Notes: generated by a model not told the origin, from the letters alone. Counted from the stretch's first letter, positions 1-7,590 are shown. The stretch is 14,842 nucleotides of DNA from DHVE2 group archaeon (GCA_026986135.1 JALSPD010000047.1:1-14842), one strand, 5' to 3'. A program made the numbers and translations.

Positions 1-331
1 GTTTTCTACTGTACACACGAATGGCTATAAGATCAATTTCATGAGATTTTGCATAGTGTACGATCTCCTTTGAAGGCAACCCCTCAAGAACATCGGATTT
101 TATATCATGAACACCGTAAGATTCCAGTTTTGCTTTTGCCTCAACAACCGCATTTTCAGCCGATTTTCTCATCTCCTCATAGAGGAGATTGGTCAGCTGA
201 ACCCCACGTTCATAGGTGTTTACCACACTTACCACATAAAACTCCGCAAAAGGAAACGCACGAGCCACGTAGGATATCACATGATCTTCAAGTCCATACC
301 CATCTGTGGGTACAAGAATTCTTCTTATCAT
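1..331 (-). CDS. UspA-family universal stress protein, 3' end cut by the window edge
   Basis: Reading the minus strand from an ATG at 331 gives 110 open codons that run off the left edge, so the C-terminus is missing. It opens with the typical Usp strand and nucleotide-site start (MIRRILVPTDGYG). It continues through a charged helix (YEEMRKSAENAVVEAKAKL) and a second strand/helix (KSDVLEGLPSKEIVHYAKSH) into DLIAIRVYSR. That last segment sits where family members carry DLIVMGTHGRSG. Usp proteins are about 140 residues, so most of the domain is present. They are soluble proteins linked to stress or energy status, often ATP-binding; the C-terminal G-x2-G-x9-G(S/T) motif that would show ATP binding lies outside the window. 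The start is 26 bases after the glycerate kinase stop, with no well-placed TATA box of its own, so it is probably co-transcribed with that gene. Confidence 0.85.
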   Translation of the reverse strand, partial: MIRRILVPTDGYGLEDHVISYVARAFPFAEFYVVSVVNTYERGVQLTNLLYEEMRKSAENAVVEAKAKLESYGVHDIKSDVLEGLPSKEIVHYAKSHEIDLIAIRVYSRK

Positions 332-357
332 TGTATGGTTAAAGGATTATACAAATA

Positions 358-1536
358 TCAACTTTTCCAGATACACATATAAAGATCCGCAAGATTGCTT
401 CCTGTTGGCCCCGTGACTATCAAATCCCGAGATAATTTCAATGCATGGAGTGAATCATGGGAGGATAACACCCCATTGAGATCAACACCTGTATCACTGA
501 TTATTCCTGCTGTTTCTCCATCAACAATCGCTCCGCATGCATCTGTTGGGCCATCTCTGCCATCTGTACCTATTGCTGAAAAGATCATATTCTCTCCGCT
601 GAATCTACGTGCCATACGAAGGGCAAACTCCATAGCACGGCCTCCAGAACCCACACCTCCTCTGAGATCCACAGTAATCTCTCCTCCAGCAACCAGGGAT
701 TTACCTGTTCTGCACATTTTTTCAAATTTGTTTACCGCAGAGAGTATATCTCCCGTGATGTATTCCTCCACGCGTGTTGCTTTTATACCTCTCTTTGCGA
801 GTGATTTTAGAAGAATATTTTGGGCATACCTGTTATCTGCGATAACCCAATTCAGACAGTTATTATTCACCCCTCTAAATGTGGGTCCAGACCCCACCCA
901 TTCAGGATTTCCAGGAACATCTGAAATAATAATAGAGATGCACTTGCCCCTTACATAATTCAAGAGTTTTCCACCTTTTACCAGAGAAAGTTTTCTTCTC
1001 AATGCGTTTAGATGAATTATATCCAATCCTCTCCTCATGGCCTCCCCCACCCTCTCACGATAAATATGCAATGGTACAGAAGGGACCTCAAACATGGAAG
1101 AGGCACCTCCTGTGATTAGAAAAATCACCATAGCATCCTCGGGGAGGCTTTTCAAATATTCCAGAGTTTTTCTGGAGTTTTCAACGGTATCTTCATCTGG
1201 AAGAGGGTGAGTAGCGTGGTTAATAGTTAATCTCTCTAAAGACACACTGTGATCCGTGTTTATCATTCCACCTTTAACTCTCCTTCCCAGCATTGTCTCA
1301 AGCGCTGCTGCCATTTCACCTGCAGCCTTTCCGAATCCAAATACGTAAATATCTTCCGTTAACTTCTCACATCTATTTTCAAATTTTATACAATCATCCA
1401 CAATCCTTATCCTATCTCGGAGGATTTTGTCACCTCTTATCAGTAAAAGAGTCTCTTCAATGGAATCCAGAACATAATCCCGAAACTCATAGCTACGTAT
1501 TTCATCCCTGTTTTTAATCAAATTAACCATAACCAC
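358..1536 (-). CDS. Glycerate 2-kinase, MOFRL family
   Basis: Predicted to phosphorylate D-glycerate with ATP to 2-phosphoglycerate, the step that returns the non-phosphorylative Entner-Doudoroff route of Thermoplasmata to lower glycolysis. The N-terminal domain shows VFGFGKAAGEMA (66-76, the probable catalytic Lys is K70), HPLPDEDT (110-117), ITGGASSMFEVP (141-152), a KGGK segment (187-190) and SDVPGNPEWVGSGPT (205-219). The C-terminal MOFRL domain shows GGEITVDLRGGVGSGGRAME (284-303), GTDGRDGPTDACGA (323-336) and TGPTGSNLADL (375-385). At 392 residues it is somewhat shorter than many family members (about 440) but has all blocks. The longest reading starts at GTG 1536; ATG 1530 is the likelier start, two codons in. 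It lies 25-31 bases after the NifX-like gene and 26 before the Usp gene on the same strand, so an operon is likely. Family certain, substrate inferred. Confidence 0.93.
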   Translation of the reverse strand: MVMVNLIKNRDEIRSYEFRDYVLDSIEETLLLIRGDKILRDRIRIVDDCIKFENRCEKLTEDIYVFGFGKAAGEMAAALETMLGRRVKGGMINTDHSVSLERLTINHATHPLPDEDTVENSRKTLEYLKSLPEDAMVIFLITGGASSMFEVPSVPLHIYRERVGEAMRRGLDIIHLNALRRKLSLVKGGKLLNYVRGKCISIIISDVPGNPEWVGSGPTFRGVNNNCLNWVIADNRYAQNILLKSLAKRGIKATRVEEYITGDILSAVNKFEKMCRTGKSLVAGGEITVDLRGGVGSGGRAMEFALRMARRFSGENMIFSAIGTDGRDGPTDACGAIVDGETAGIISDTGVDLNGVLSSHDSLHALKLSRDLIVTGPTGSNLADLYMCIWKS

Positions 1537-1561
1537 TCAGCAAGCGAAGAGAAGGATAAAT

Positions 1562-1912
1562 TTAAAGATTCTCCAAAGAATCCATTAACCTTTTAATAGC
1601 CTCGTTCAAATTGCGGGTTTTTGTGAAAAATACCGTCTTTTTTGTGTTGTCCCGTATTCTTACAAAATTGGGTCCCATTCTATAGGCAGCCAATATATCC
1701 ACATCTTCAAGCTGAGATATCACCGCTTTGAATTTTTTTATATCCCCATGTCCCTCTTCTTCCATATCTGCAGCCTTGTTCTCCCGCTTTTCCACGAATT
1801 TAATCTTGCCATCCTCAATATCATATATGAGGAAAAATTTTGAGTCCCCATAATGCCCTGCACAGAGATGCTCCTCATCATCCATACCGAATGCTACCCT
1901 TATCTTCACCAT
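1562..1912 (-). CDS. NifX/NifB-C-terminal-like (dinitrogenase Fe-Mo cofactor domain) protein
   Basis: A 116-residue single-domain protein of the dinitrogenase iron-molybdenum cofactor family (RNase H-like fold, as in the small archaeal MTH1175 type). The family core is visible: an N-terminal strand (KIRVAFGM), the GHYGDSKFFLIYDIEDGKI block (about 19-37), a REN turn, a histidine (HGD, about 55) leading into a helix, then LEDVDILAAYRMGPNFVRI followed by KKTVFFTKTRNLNEAIKRLM at the end. Relatives bind iron-sulfur or Fe-Mo-type clusters. Nothing here points to nitrogen fixation, and no nif genes are adjacent, so its cargo is unknown. ATG 1912 sits 25 nt from a TATA box, giving a leaderless transcript, with a perfect palindrome in between. 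It is the first gene of the probable operon with glycerate kinase and Usp. Confidence 0.85.
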   Translation of the reverse strand: MVKIRVAFGMDDEEHLCAGHYGDSKFFLIYDIEDGKIKFVEKRENKAADMEEEGHGDIKKFKAVISQLEDVDILAAYRMGPNFVRIRDNTKKTVFFTKTRNLNEAIKRLMDSLENL

Positions 1913-1913
1913 G

Positions 1914-1929
1914 TTTAGGCATGCCTAAA
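1914..1929. promoter_or_regulatory. Perfect 16-bp palindrome, candidate operator of the NifX-like operon
   Basis: TTTAGGCATGCCTAAA reads the same on both strands. It lies between the TATA box (1934-1941) and the start codon (1912), where a bound repressor would block initiation. The TTAGG/CCTAA half-sites resemble those of DtxR/IdeR-type metal repressors. The symmetry is seen; the regulator is inferred. Confidence 0.6.
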
Positions 1930-1933
1930 GAGG

Positions 1934-1941
1934 TATATTAA
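1934..1941 (-). promoter_or_regulatory. TATA box for the NifX-like/glycerate kinase/Usp operon
   Basis: On the minus strand this reads TTAATATA, centred about 25 nt upstream of ATG 1912. That is the distance expected from TATA to transcription start, so the mRNA should begin at or near the A of the start codon. Confidence 0.6.
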
Positions 1942-1967
1942 GATTTTCCACTGAATACCGGACACAG

Positions 1968-1981
1968 ATAAACATGTTTAT
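1968..1981. promoter_or_regulatory. Perfect 14-bp palindrome at the promoter of the 113-residue membrane protein
   Basis: ATAAACATGTTTAT is self-complementary and overlaps the upstream side of the TATA-like stretch (TTTATGTATTATAA, 1977-1990) for the gene at 2032. It could be an operator. AT-rich palindromes of this size are less surprising than the one at 1914. Confidence 0.35.
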
Positions 1982-2018
1982 GTATTATAATGCATTTAGC
2001 CATAATACCATAATAAAA

Positions 2019-2024
2019 GGAGGT
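2019..2024 (+). promoter_or_regulatory. Strong Shine-Dalgarno site
   Basis: GGAGGT lies 7 nt before ATG 2032. It fixes the start of this gene and contrasts with the leaderless genes around it. Two tandem copies of CCATAATA (2000-2015) precede it in the leader. Confidence 0.8.
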
Positions 2025-2031
2025 AAATGAT

Positions 2032-2373
2032 ATGAGAAGAGGAGGGAAAATAGCAATTGATATTTTGTGGATTGGAATAGCAATACTCCTGCTTTACATG
2101 TCATTATACTGGGACCTAGGAATAGCCTTCATTCTTGGACTGTTCTATTTCGTTGCAACCTATGCAATATCAGGTATATCCTCCTATGGATCTGGAAATC
2201 CATATAAGGGTATGGCACTGAGCCCTCAGCCAAATGAGATAGAGTACAGAACATATAAAAAAGAATACGATAGCAGAAATACGGTAAAACCAGTTAGAAG
2301 AGTAAACTGGGTCGTGCTGGGCACTGGCACGGTAACATTTCTTATACTGCTGATACTGCTTATCATATCTTAA
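2032..2373 (+). CDS. Small three-helix membrane protein of unknown function
   Basis: 113 residues with no family I recognise. Hydrophobic segments at about 8-26, 29-50 and 92-112 give three predicted membrane helices. Between helices 2 and 3 is a polar, tyrosine-, lysine- and arginine-rich loop of about 40 residues (roughly 51-91, with YKKEYDSR and KPVRR), which by the positive-inside rule is probably cytoplasmic. The protein ends almost directly after the last helix (LLILLIIS). The ATG is supported by a GGAGGT site 7 nt upstream and by a TATA-like stretch further up. It stands alone on the plus strand, divergent from the NifX-like operon and convergent with the channel gene, whose stop is 7 bases beyond its own. 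That it is a gene is secure; its role is unknown. Confidence 0.75.
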   Translation: MRRGGKIAIDILWIGIAILLLYMSLYWDLGIAFILGLFYFVATYAISGISSYGSGNPYKGMALSPQPNEIEYRTYKKEYDSRNTVKPVRRVNWVVLGTGTVTFLILLILLIIS

Positions 2374-2380
2374 CAGTGCG

Positions 2381-2749
2381 TTATTTATCCTTCATACCCA
2401 TTCGCAAACCGCGATCAATAGCGTTGAGCGCCGCGGCAACCATTATTCCAGTTAGTAGCATTCCAGTTATTGGGAGTAAAATAACACATACAAACCGACC
2501 TATTGCAGTTTTCGGTACTATGTCCCCATAACCTATTGTAAAAGCTGATAGAAAAGATAGATACTGGGCATCCCAGAAAGAGAGATGTTCAACCCACATC
2601 AGGACAAACCCCATAGCAATGATGAACATGAACAGGGTGATTACAATCTTTCGCAGTGTGTATATAATCTTTACAAAAATTCCAAAAAATGTCCTGAACC
2701 CAATTACTGGAAATTTTTGCTGCTGTTTCTCCACATCTTCCATTTTCAC
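2381..2749 (-). CDS. Two-TM potassium channel (Ion_trans_2 pore module)
   Basis: About 120 residues forming a minimal K+ channel subunit, expected to assemble as a tetramer in the cytoplasmic membrane. TM1 spans about 34-52. A pore helix follows (SFWDAQYLSFLSAF, 57-70), then the selectivity filter T71-I-G-Y-G-D76, identical in type to the KcsA TVGYGD filter. TM2 spans about 85-110. The tail after TM2 is very short (RGLRMGMKDK), so there is no RCK, cyclic-nucleotide or other ligand domain on this chain; gating is unclear. The 30 residues before TM1 are charged and amphipathic. GTG 2749 overlaps the exporter stop by 4 bases (GTGA). An ATG two codons in (2743) is an alternative with a GGTGGTG stretch just upstream. 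Co-transcription and coupled translation with the MFS exporter are likely. Confidence 0.88.
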   Translation of the reverse strand: MKMEDVEKQQQKFPVIGFRTFFGIFVKIIYTLRKIVITLFMFIIAMGFVLMWVEHLSFWDAQYLSFLSAFTIGYGDIVPKTAIGRFVCVILLPITGMLLTGIMVAAALNAIDRGLRMGMKDK

Positions 2750-4287
2750 ACCACCATTTCTTCAATATTATCGGGCAACCATAAGGATAGGACGGCACCA
2801 ATCAAAAGAGAAATAATCATGAATATCACCGCATCTTTCATTGCGTTGGCCAGTGCCCAGTTTGATAGTTCCTGAACCTTCTGCATCTGGTCTGGCAATA
2901 TCATGAGATTTCCCTGTTTCATCCTTATTAACCAATCTATAACCCTCCTGCGTATCTCCTCTTTGCTTTCATTCGGGAAGATCCCAGAGGAATAGATATA
3001 ATATGTTATATATCTTATCATCCCAAGAACAAGAACAGCACCTATGAAAGCCGTTCCCAGAGACATCCCCAGTTGTTTCTGGGAATTGAACACACCTGAG
3101 GCTTCTGCCTTATCTCTTTCTGAAGCGCCAGCCATGGTCAAATTGGTTATCTGAGAGAACACAAGACCAAGACCTGTACCGTATAATGCCAGACCTGGCG
3201 CAAGATGCCAGCCATCAGTATATGGAGAAAATACAATATAAAGTAAAACCAGACCCCCAATGGAAAGGAGTATGCCTATCTGAATTATCTGCTTTGGTGA
3301 GAGGTACTTCATTACCTTTTCACCATATATAGAAAATATGAACATCATAATAGATAGGGGAAGTACAGTAAGTCCTGTATTCATAGCCGAGTATCCCGCA
3401 ACGTTTTGAAGGAAGATCGGAAGGGTGAACATGGCACCTGCAAGAGTTATCTGAAAGAAAATGCTCACAACATTACCCAAAACAAAATTTCTTGATTTGA
3501 AAAGCCTGAGATTTAGAAGTGGATCCTTGCCATGAGATTCCATCCTCCTCTCCCAGAAGAAAAAGAGAAAAAGAAATGCCAATCCAATTGAAAAAACCCC
3601 GAGGACCGGAGATTCACCCAGGGGATCTATAAGAAGAATAGAAAGAGTTACCATGAAGAGCCCTGTGGCCACCAGAGCTGCGCCTATGACATCAAGTTTA
3701 ATCCTCCTTTTTGGAGGATAATCGCGAAGAATTCCCATCTTTGCAAACATGCCAATTACAATCAGTACCTCCATTCCAAACCCAAGCCTCCATGTTATAT
3801 ATGTGGTGAAAAAACCACCTATGATAGGGCCAAAGGCTGCTGCTGCACCACCAATAGCACTCCACACACTGAATGCGAAAGCACGGTCAACACCATCATA
3901 TGTCTTTGTTATGTATGTGATGGTAACTGGCATCATCATAGAAGCACCAATCCCTTCAAGGATTGACCATCCTAGAATCAGCACAGTTATATTTGGAGCA
4001 AATGTGGCCATCGTAGTACCTATCCCATAGATAAGAAGTCCTGAAACAAATACCTTCTTTGTCCCCATAATATCTGCAAGTTTTGCACCAATTATCATAA
4101 ATGCAGCCATAACAAGAGTATATAGTGCTATTGACAGTTGAATGCCCTGAACGGTGGTGTGAAGATCAGAAACCAAAGCGGAGATGGATACATTCATCAT
4201 GGTCATATCAATGGTCATTATAAACATCGCAAAACTGGTCATGTAAAGAACGCCCCATTTCCCAGGATTTGATTTGACTCTCACCAC
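2746..4287 (-). CDS. MFS transporter, DHA2 family (14-TM, EmrB/QacA type)
   Basis: 513 residues, the usual length for a 14-helix drug:H+ antiporter. TM1 contains MTIDMTMMNVSISAL (24-38), the DHA2 form of motif D1 with an acidic residue at D27. Motif A is GAKLADIMGTKKVF (67-80). Motif B is LGWSILEGIGAS (105-116) but lacks the usual Arg. Motif C is GAAAAFGPIIGG (147-158). A long polar loop of about 50 residues near the C-terminus precedes the last helix, as in other DHA2 members. It should export a drug, dye or metabolite using the proton gradient; the substrate cannot be read from sequence. The start is GTG 4287 (the next codon is also GTG), about 24 nt from a strong TATA box, so the message is leaderless. 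The 3' end overlaps the K+ channel gene. Confidence 0.93.
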   Translation of the reverse strand: MVRVKSNPGKWGVLYMTSFAMFIMTIDMTMMNVSISALVSDLHTTVQGIQLSIALYTLVMAAFMIIGAKLADIMGTKKVFVSGLLIYGIGTTMATFAPNITVLILGWSILEGIGASMMMPVTITYITKTYDGVDRAFAFSVWSAIGGAAAAFGPIIGGFFTTYITWRLGFGMEVLIVIGMFAKMGILRDYPPKRRIKLDVIGAALVATGLFMVTLSILLIDPLGESPVLGVFSIGLAFLFLFFFWERRMESHGKDPLLNLRLFKSRNFVLGNVVSIFFQITLAGAMFTLPIFLQNVAGYSAMNTGLTVLPLSIMMFIFSIYGEKVMKYLSPKQIIQIGILLSIGGLVLLYIVFSPYTDGWHLAPGLALYGTGLGLVFSQITNLTMAGASERDKAEASGVFNSQKQLGMSLGTAFIGAVLVLGMIRYITYYIYSSGIFPNESKEEIRRRVIDWLIRMKQGNLMILPDQMQKVQELSNWALANAMKDAVIFMIISLLIGAVLSLWLPDNIEEMVV

Positions 4288-4291
4288 GATG

Positions 4292-4324
4292 TTTAGAAAG
4301 GAAGAGTATTTATATTTTTCTAAA
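4292..4324. promoter_or_regulatory. MFS promoter: TATA box framed by an 8-bp inverted repeat
   Basis: The minus strand has TATAAATA at 4314-4307, centred about 24 nt before GTG 4287. TTTAGAAA (4292-4299) and its exact complement TTTCTAAA (4317-4324) flank the box with 25 bp between equivalent positions, a layout suited to a dimeric repressor. The TATA call is strong. The operator call is inferred, since 8-bp repeats occur by chance in AT-rich DNA. Confidence 0.5.
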
Positions 4325-4352
4325 TGATTTTTGCACTTATGCTGGGTGTAAT

Positions 4353-4363
4353 CTTTTTATATT
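4353..4363 (+). promoter_or_regulatory. TATA box, probable promoter of tRNA-Glu
   Basis: CTTTTTATATT is the best archaeal TATA match upstream of the tRNA. It would place the transcript start near 4384, leaving a leader of about 28 nt for RNase P to remove. Confidence 0.4.
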
Positions 4364-4411
4364 GATACACAATTACGCCTTTGCTCACGGCGGGATTAAA
4401 ATCGCAAGTTC

Positions 4412-4486
4412 GCTCCGGTGGTGTAGCACGGCCAAGCATTAGGGGCTCTCAACCCCTCGACCCGGGTTCAAATCCCGGCCGGAGCA
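4412..4486 (+). tRNA. tRNA-Glu (anticodon CUC)
   Basis: A complete cloverleaf can be folded. The acceptor is GCTCCGG (4412-4418) with CCGGAGC (4479-4485) and discriminator A 4486. The D stem is GTGT/GCAT with wobble pairs. The anticodon stem is AGGGG/CCCCT around loop CTCTCAA, putting anticodon CTC at 4448-4450. The T arm is CCGGG-TTCAAAT-CCCGG (4462-4478). There is no intron and CCA is not encoded. It sits between divergent transcription units; I found no repeat of its 3' end elsewhere in the window, so there is no sign of an integrated element here. Confidence 0.95.
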
Positions 4487-4524
4487 CTCTATGGAGATTT
4501 TATTTGACACAATCTCTCAAGTAA

Positions 4525-7500
4525 ATGGAATTCAATGCATTTGGAAGAATATGGATATTTTTCAAAATATCTAAATATCAAAAACATATAAGCCATTATG
4601 TGAAAATCCACACCACAGAAAGCAAGATAATCATACACCTGAGCCAGTACCCATATGAGAAGTACACAGATGGGGCGGTACCATTTGCACTCACACAGGA
4701 AGGAATAGCCAATTCAATAGGAAAAAGCAGAAATTACATAGCCGTTGTACTTGGTAGAATGCTTAATTCTGAAAAAAAGCTCGTCTTCTCTGAACTTAGA
4801 TATGTAAAAGGATCAAAAAAGAGGCGGGTATATTTTCTCACAAACTATGGTATGAAAAAAGCCAGTGAATTAATTGAAAAAATAAAAAATGAAAAAATCA
4901 GGATTATCCTCTCTGATGGTTCCGTGGTCTCTGTATATGGAAAAGATCTCAACAGATATTTCAAAGGAAAAAATGCACTTGTTCAAGCGATACTTAAAAT
5001 GGACGAATCCTCCACTATAAATATGATAACTGATGATCTAATGGAAAATACACCATTTATAGGAAGAGAGCAATACTTAAAAAAGTTGAGGATTGTGATG
5101 GAGGACGCTAAAAAAGGTAGAGCAAGATGTGTGTTTATATCGGGTATTCCTGGAATTGGAAAAACAGCCCTTGCAATAAAAGCGGGTGAATTAGCTAAAA
5201 ATAAAGGATTTCTTGTAGTAATGGGTAAGTGTTATCAGAATATGGACATTCCATATTATCCGCTTATAAAAGCAATGGCTCAGAATAGGGAATTTTCAGG
5301 TGTTCATTCCAGATTTCTCAGGTTTGCTGGAAGTAATGAGAAAGATAAAGAATACGTGGAATTCCGAAGAAAAGAGGTGTGGCATGAAATAGTTCAGGAG
5401 TTCAAAAAAATAACATCCAAAAAACCTGTGATGATAATTGTGGACGATATACAATGGGCAGGAGAATCCACACTTGAGCTAATCCGTTATCTGTGCAATC
5501 ATCTTCAAAATGAACCTTTATTGTTGGTTGCAACGCATAGAGATGATTTCAAAGTTGAAAAAACATTAGAAGATTTTGATAAATATTCTAATTTTTTGAA
5601 ATTTCATCTGGAGCCGATGACCGTAGAAAATACGAGGGCTCTTATAATCAATATATACAACAGAAACCTTGACGAAAATACCCTCACTACACTTGAGAAA
5701 ATAACACGTGGGATTCCATTATTTGTAAAAGAAGTGGTAAATGCTATGAAAAAAGAGGGAATTAGAGAATATAGCACACCAACAAATTTTGAATCATCTA
5801 TTGTCCAGAGGATATCTTTTCTTGATTCATTATCTGCAGAAATACTTAAAATGAGTAGTGTTATTGGGCAGAGGTTTTCTAAGGATTTTCTTGAATCACT
5901 TGTTGGTTCTGAAGAAATTCAAGATTCGCTTGAAAAACTAGTGAGTGAGGGATATTTAAAAAAACAACCTGGCAACATTTACGAATTTGTACATCCTCTT
6001 GTAAGATCTGCAATATACAAAACTGTAAATAATCCCAGAAAAATACACTGTAAAATTGCAAATATCGCTGAAGAAATAAAAAAGGAGCATCCTTCAATTG
6101 GATATATAATAAACATAGGCCACCACTACGAGATGTGTGGAAACTATGAAAACGCCATTAAAAATTACATTGAACAGGCAAATAAGTATATGGAGAAGTA
6201 CGCATATGAAGACTACATAAATCTTCTTGAGAGGGCTTATTCCCTTTCAAAAGCAGGAACTCCTCAAAGGGAAGAGATTGCAAAAAAATTGGCGCATATT
6301 TATGTTATTAGAGGTGAGTACGATAAGGGTATTGAAAAATATAAAGCGCTTCTGGAAATGAGAAAAAACATGGGGCATATATATTTCAAAATTGCGCAGG
6401 CATACAGACTGAGGGGCGATTTTGAAAAGGCACTTTATAACATTGAAAACGGACTTGCTAATGCAGAAAACACGTGTGAAAAGGCGCATCTGCTGGGGGA
6501 GAAATTATGGATTCTTCTAAAAAAGGGCATGATAAAGGATGCAGAGAACATACTTACCCATCTAGAAAAAATAAAGGAGGCGGATCCACAGGATGAATGT
6601 CTTGCACTGTATCTTGAAAACAAGGCCACTCTGTATCACTATATGGGAAAATACAAGGAAGCAAGGATTGCCCTTGAATCAGCTATTAAAATAAGAGAGT
6701 CCATGGACCCTGAAGAAAATCTAGCGTCCATGCTCACAAATCTTGGCATACTAATAGCACAGTCAGGTGATGTTAAAAATGCTATCCCCTATTTCCTCAA
6801 AAGTGGAGAGATAGACCGAAAATATGGAAACACAAAGGGACTTGCCCAGACATACTCAAACCTTGGAATTGCCTACACAAAACTTGGATTATTTGATGAG
6901 GCACTTCATTATTTTCAGGAAGCTGTGAATATATATACAAGAATAGAATCTATGGATTCTCTTGCTGTGGCCTATTTTAGCATGGGGAATGTGTATGCAT
7001 ATATGGGCAATTTCAAAGATGCGGTAGAGCATTTCTTCAAAGGAAAAGAGATATTTGAGAGCTTGGGGGATATGTGGGGACTCTGCTACGCATGTCAGGC
7101 AATCGGGGATTCTTACATCTACGCGGGTAAATATCCAGATGGTATGTACTGGCTAACCTACGCCCTTGAAATTGCCCGAAAAACCGAGAATATGGACTGC
7201 ATGGTGGAATCATATATTTCAATGGCCCTTGCATTTTCATATGAAGAAAATCATATTGTGGCAAAAAGTATGTTGAATATGGCAAGAAGTTTGTCAGAAA
7301 AACTTCATGATCCGAGAATTTTACCAAAAATACATTTTACTGAGGGCTTAATTGAACTTAAAAAAGGAGATTACAAAGCGGCAGAGACTCTTTTTGAAGA
7401 GGCTCTTGACGGATTCAAAAAAATAAGAGATAGAATTCATATCTCTATAAGTGGATGCCTAAAGAATATGGCTGAAATGAGGATGGGGATTAAGGATATA

Positions 7501-7587
7501 TCAGATGAGTTCAATGAATATATAAAGGAAATACACCGTGCTGGTATGAAATACTGGCACCGGTTTTGCAATGGAGAAAGTTTTTAA
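4525..7587 (+). CDS. Large wHTH - STAND/AAA ATPase - TPR signalling regulator
   Basis: 1020 residues with a clear three-part layout. A winged-helix domain (about 28-117) carries PFALTQEGIANSIGKSRNYI and a KRRVYFLTNYG wing, as in archaeal regulators of this class. The ATPase starts with FIGREQYL (about 177), Walker A G207-IPGIGKT-214 and Walker B/sensor VDDIQWA (306-312), the MalT/AAA_16-like form. A second winged-helix-like segment (about 420-505) contains FVHPLVRSAIY. Tetratricopeptide repeats fill about 530-985, many near 40 residues apart. By analogy with MalT-like STAND proteins, it probably binds a signal through the TPRs, switches with ATP and acts through the DNA-binding domain. ATG 4525 has a TATA-like TTTTATTT upstream. 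GTG 4600 (residue 26) is a serious alternative, because relatives begin just before the TTESK helix and an AT-rich box lies 25 nt before it. The gene looks more A-rich than its neighbours. Confidence 0.88.
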   Translation: MEFNAFGRIWIFFKISKYQKHISHYVKIHTTESKIIIHLSQYPYEKYTDGAVPFALTQEGIANSIGKSRNYIAVVLGRMLNSEKKLVFSELRYVKGSKKRRVYFLTNYGMKKASELIEKIKNEKIRIILSDGSVVSVYGKDLNRYFKGKNALVQAILKMDESSTINMITDDLMENTPFIGREQYLKKLRIVMEDAKKGRARCVFISGIPGIGKTALAIKAGELAKNKGFLVVMGKCYQNMDIPYYPLIKAMAQNREFSGVHSRFLRFAGSNEKDKEYVEFRRKEVWHEIVQEFKKITSKKPVMIIVDDIQWAGESTLELIRYLCNHLQNEPLLLVATHRDDFKVEKTLEDFDKYSNFLKFHLEPMTVENTRALIINIYNRNLDENTLTTLEKITRGIPLFVKEVVNAMKKEGIREYSTPTNFESSIVQRISFLDSLSAEILKMSSVIGQRFSKDFLESLVGSEEIQDSLEKLVSEGYLKKQPGNIYEFVHPLVRSAIYKTVNNPRKIHCKIANIAEEIKKEHPSIGYIINIGHHYEMCGNYENAIKNYIEQANKYMEKYAYEDYINLLERAYSLSKAGTPQREEIAKKLAHIYVIRGEYDKGIEKYKALLEMRKNMGHIYFKIAQAYRLRGDFEKALYNIENGLANAENTCEKAHLLGEKLWILLKKGMIKDAENILTHLEKIKEADPQDECLALYLENKATLYHYMGKYKEARIALESAIKIRESMDPEENLASMLTNLGILIAQSGDVKNAIPYFLKSGEIDRKYGNTKGLAQTYSNLGIAYTKLGLFDEALHYFQEAVNIYTRIESMDSLAVAYFSMGNVYAYMGNFKDAVEHFFKGKEIFESLGDMWGLCYACQAIGDSYIYAGKYPDGMYWLTYALEIARKTENMDCMVESYISMALAFSYEENHIVAKSMLNMARSLSEKLHDPRILPKIHFTEGLIELKKGDYKAAETLFEEALDGFKKIRDRIHISISGCLKNMAEMRMGIKDISDEFNEYIKEIHRAGMKYWHRFCNGESF

Positions 7588-7590
7588 TAC

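Noticed and set aside
1..382. Two plus-strand frames of about 90 codons at the left end
   Set aside because: The minus strand encodes a clear Usp domain across the same bases; the plus frames have no coding features.
395..958. Open frame of 187 codons opposite glycerate kinase
   Set aside because: It is antisense to a well-conserved enzyme, and its translation is proline/serine-rich with no domain pattern.
4412..4524. tRNA-Glu as an attachment site for an integrated element
   Set aside because: No repeat of the tRNA 3' end, no integrase and no element genes are seen in the window.
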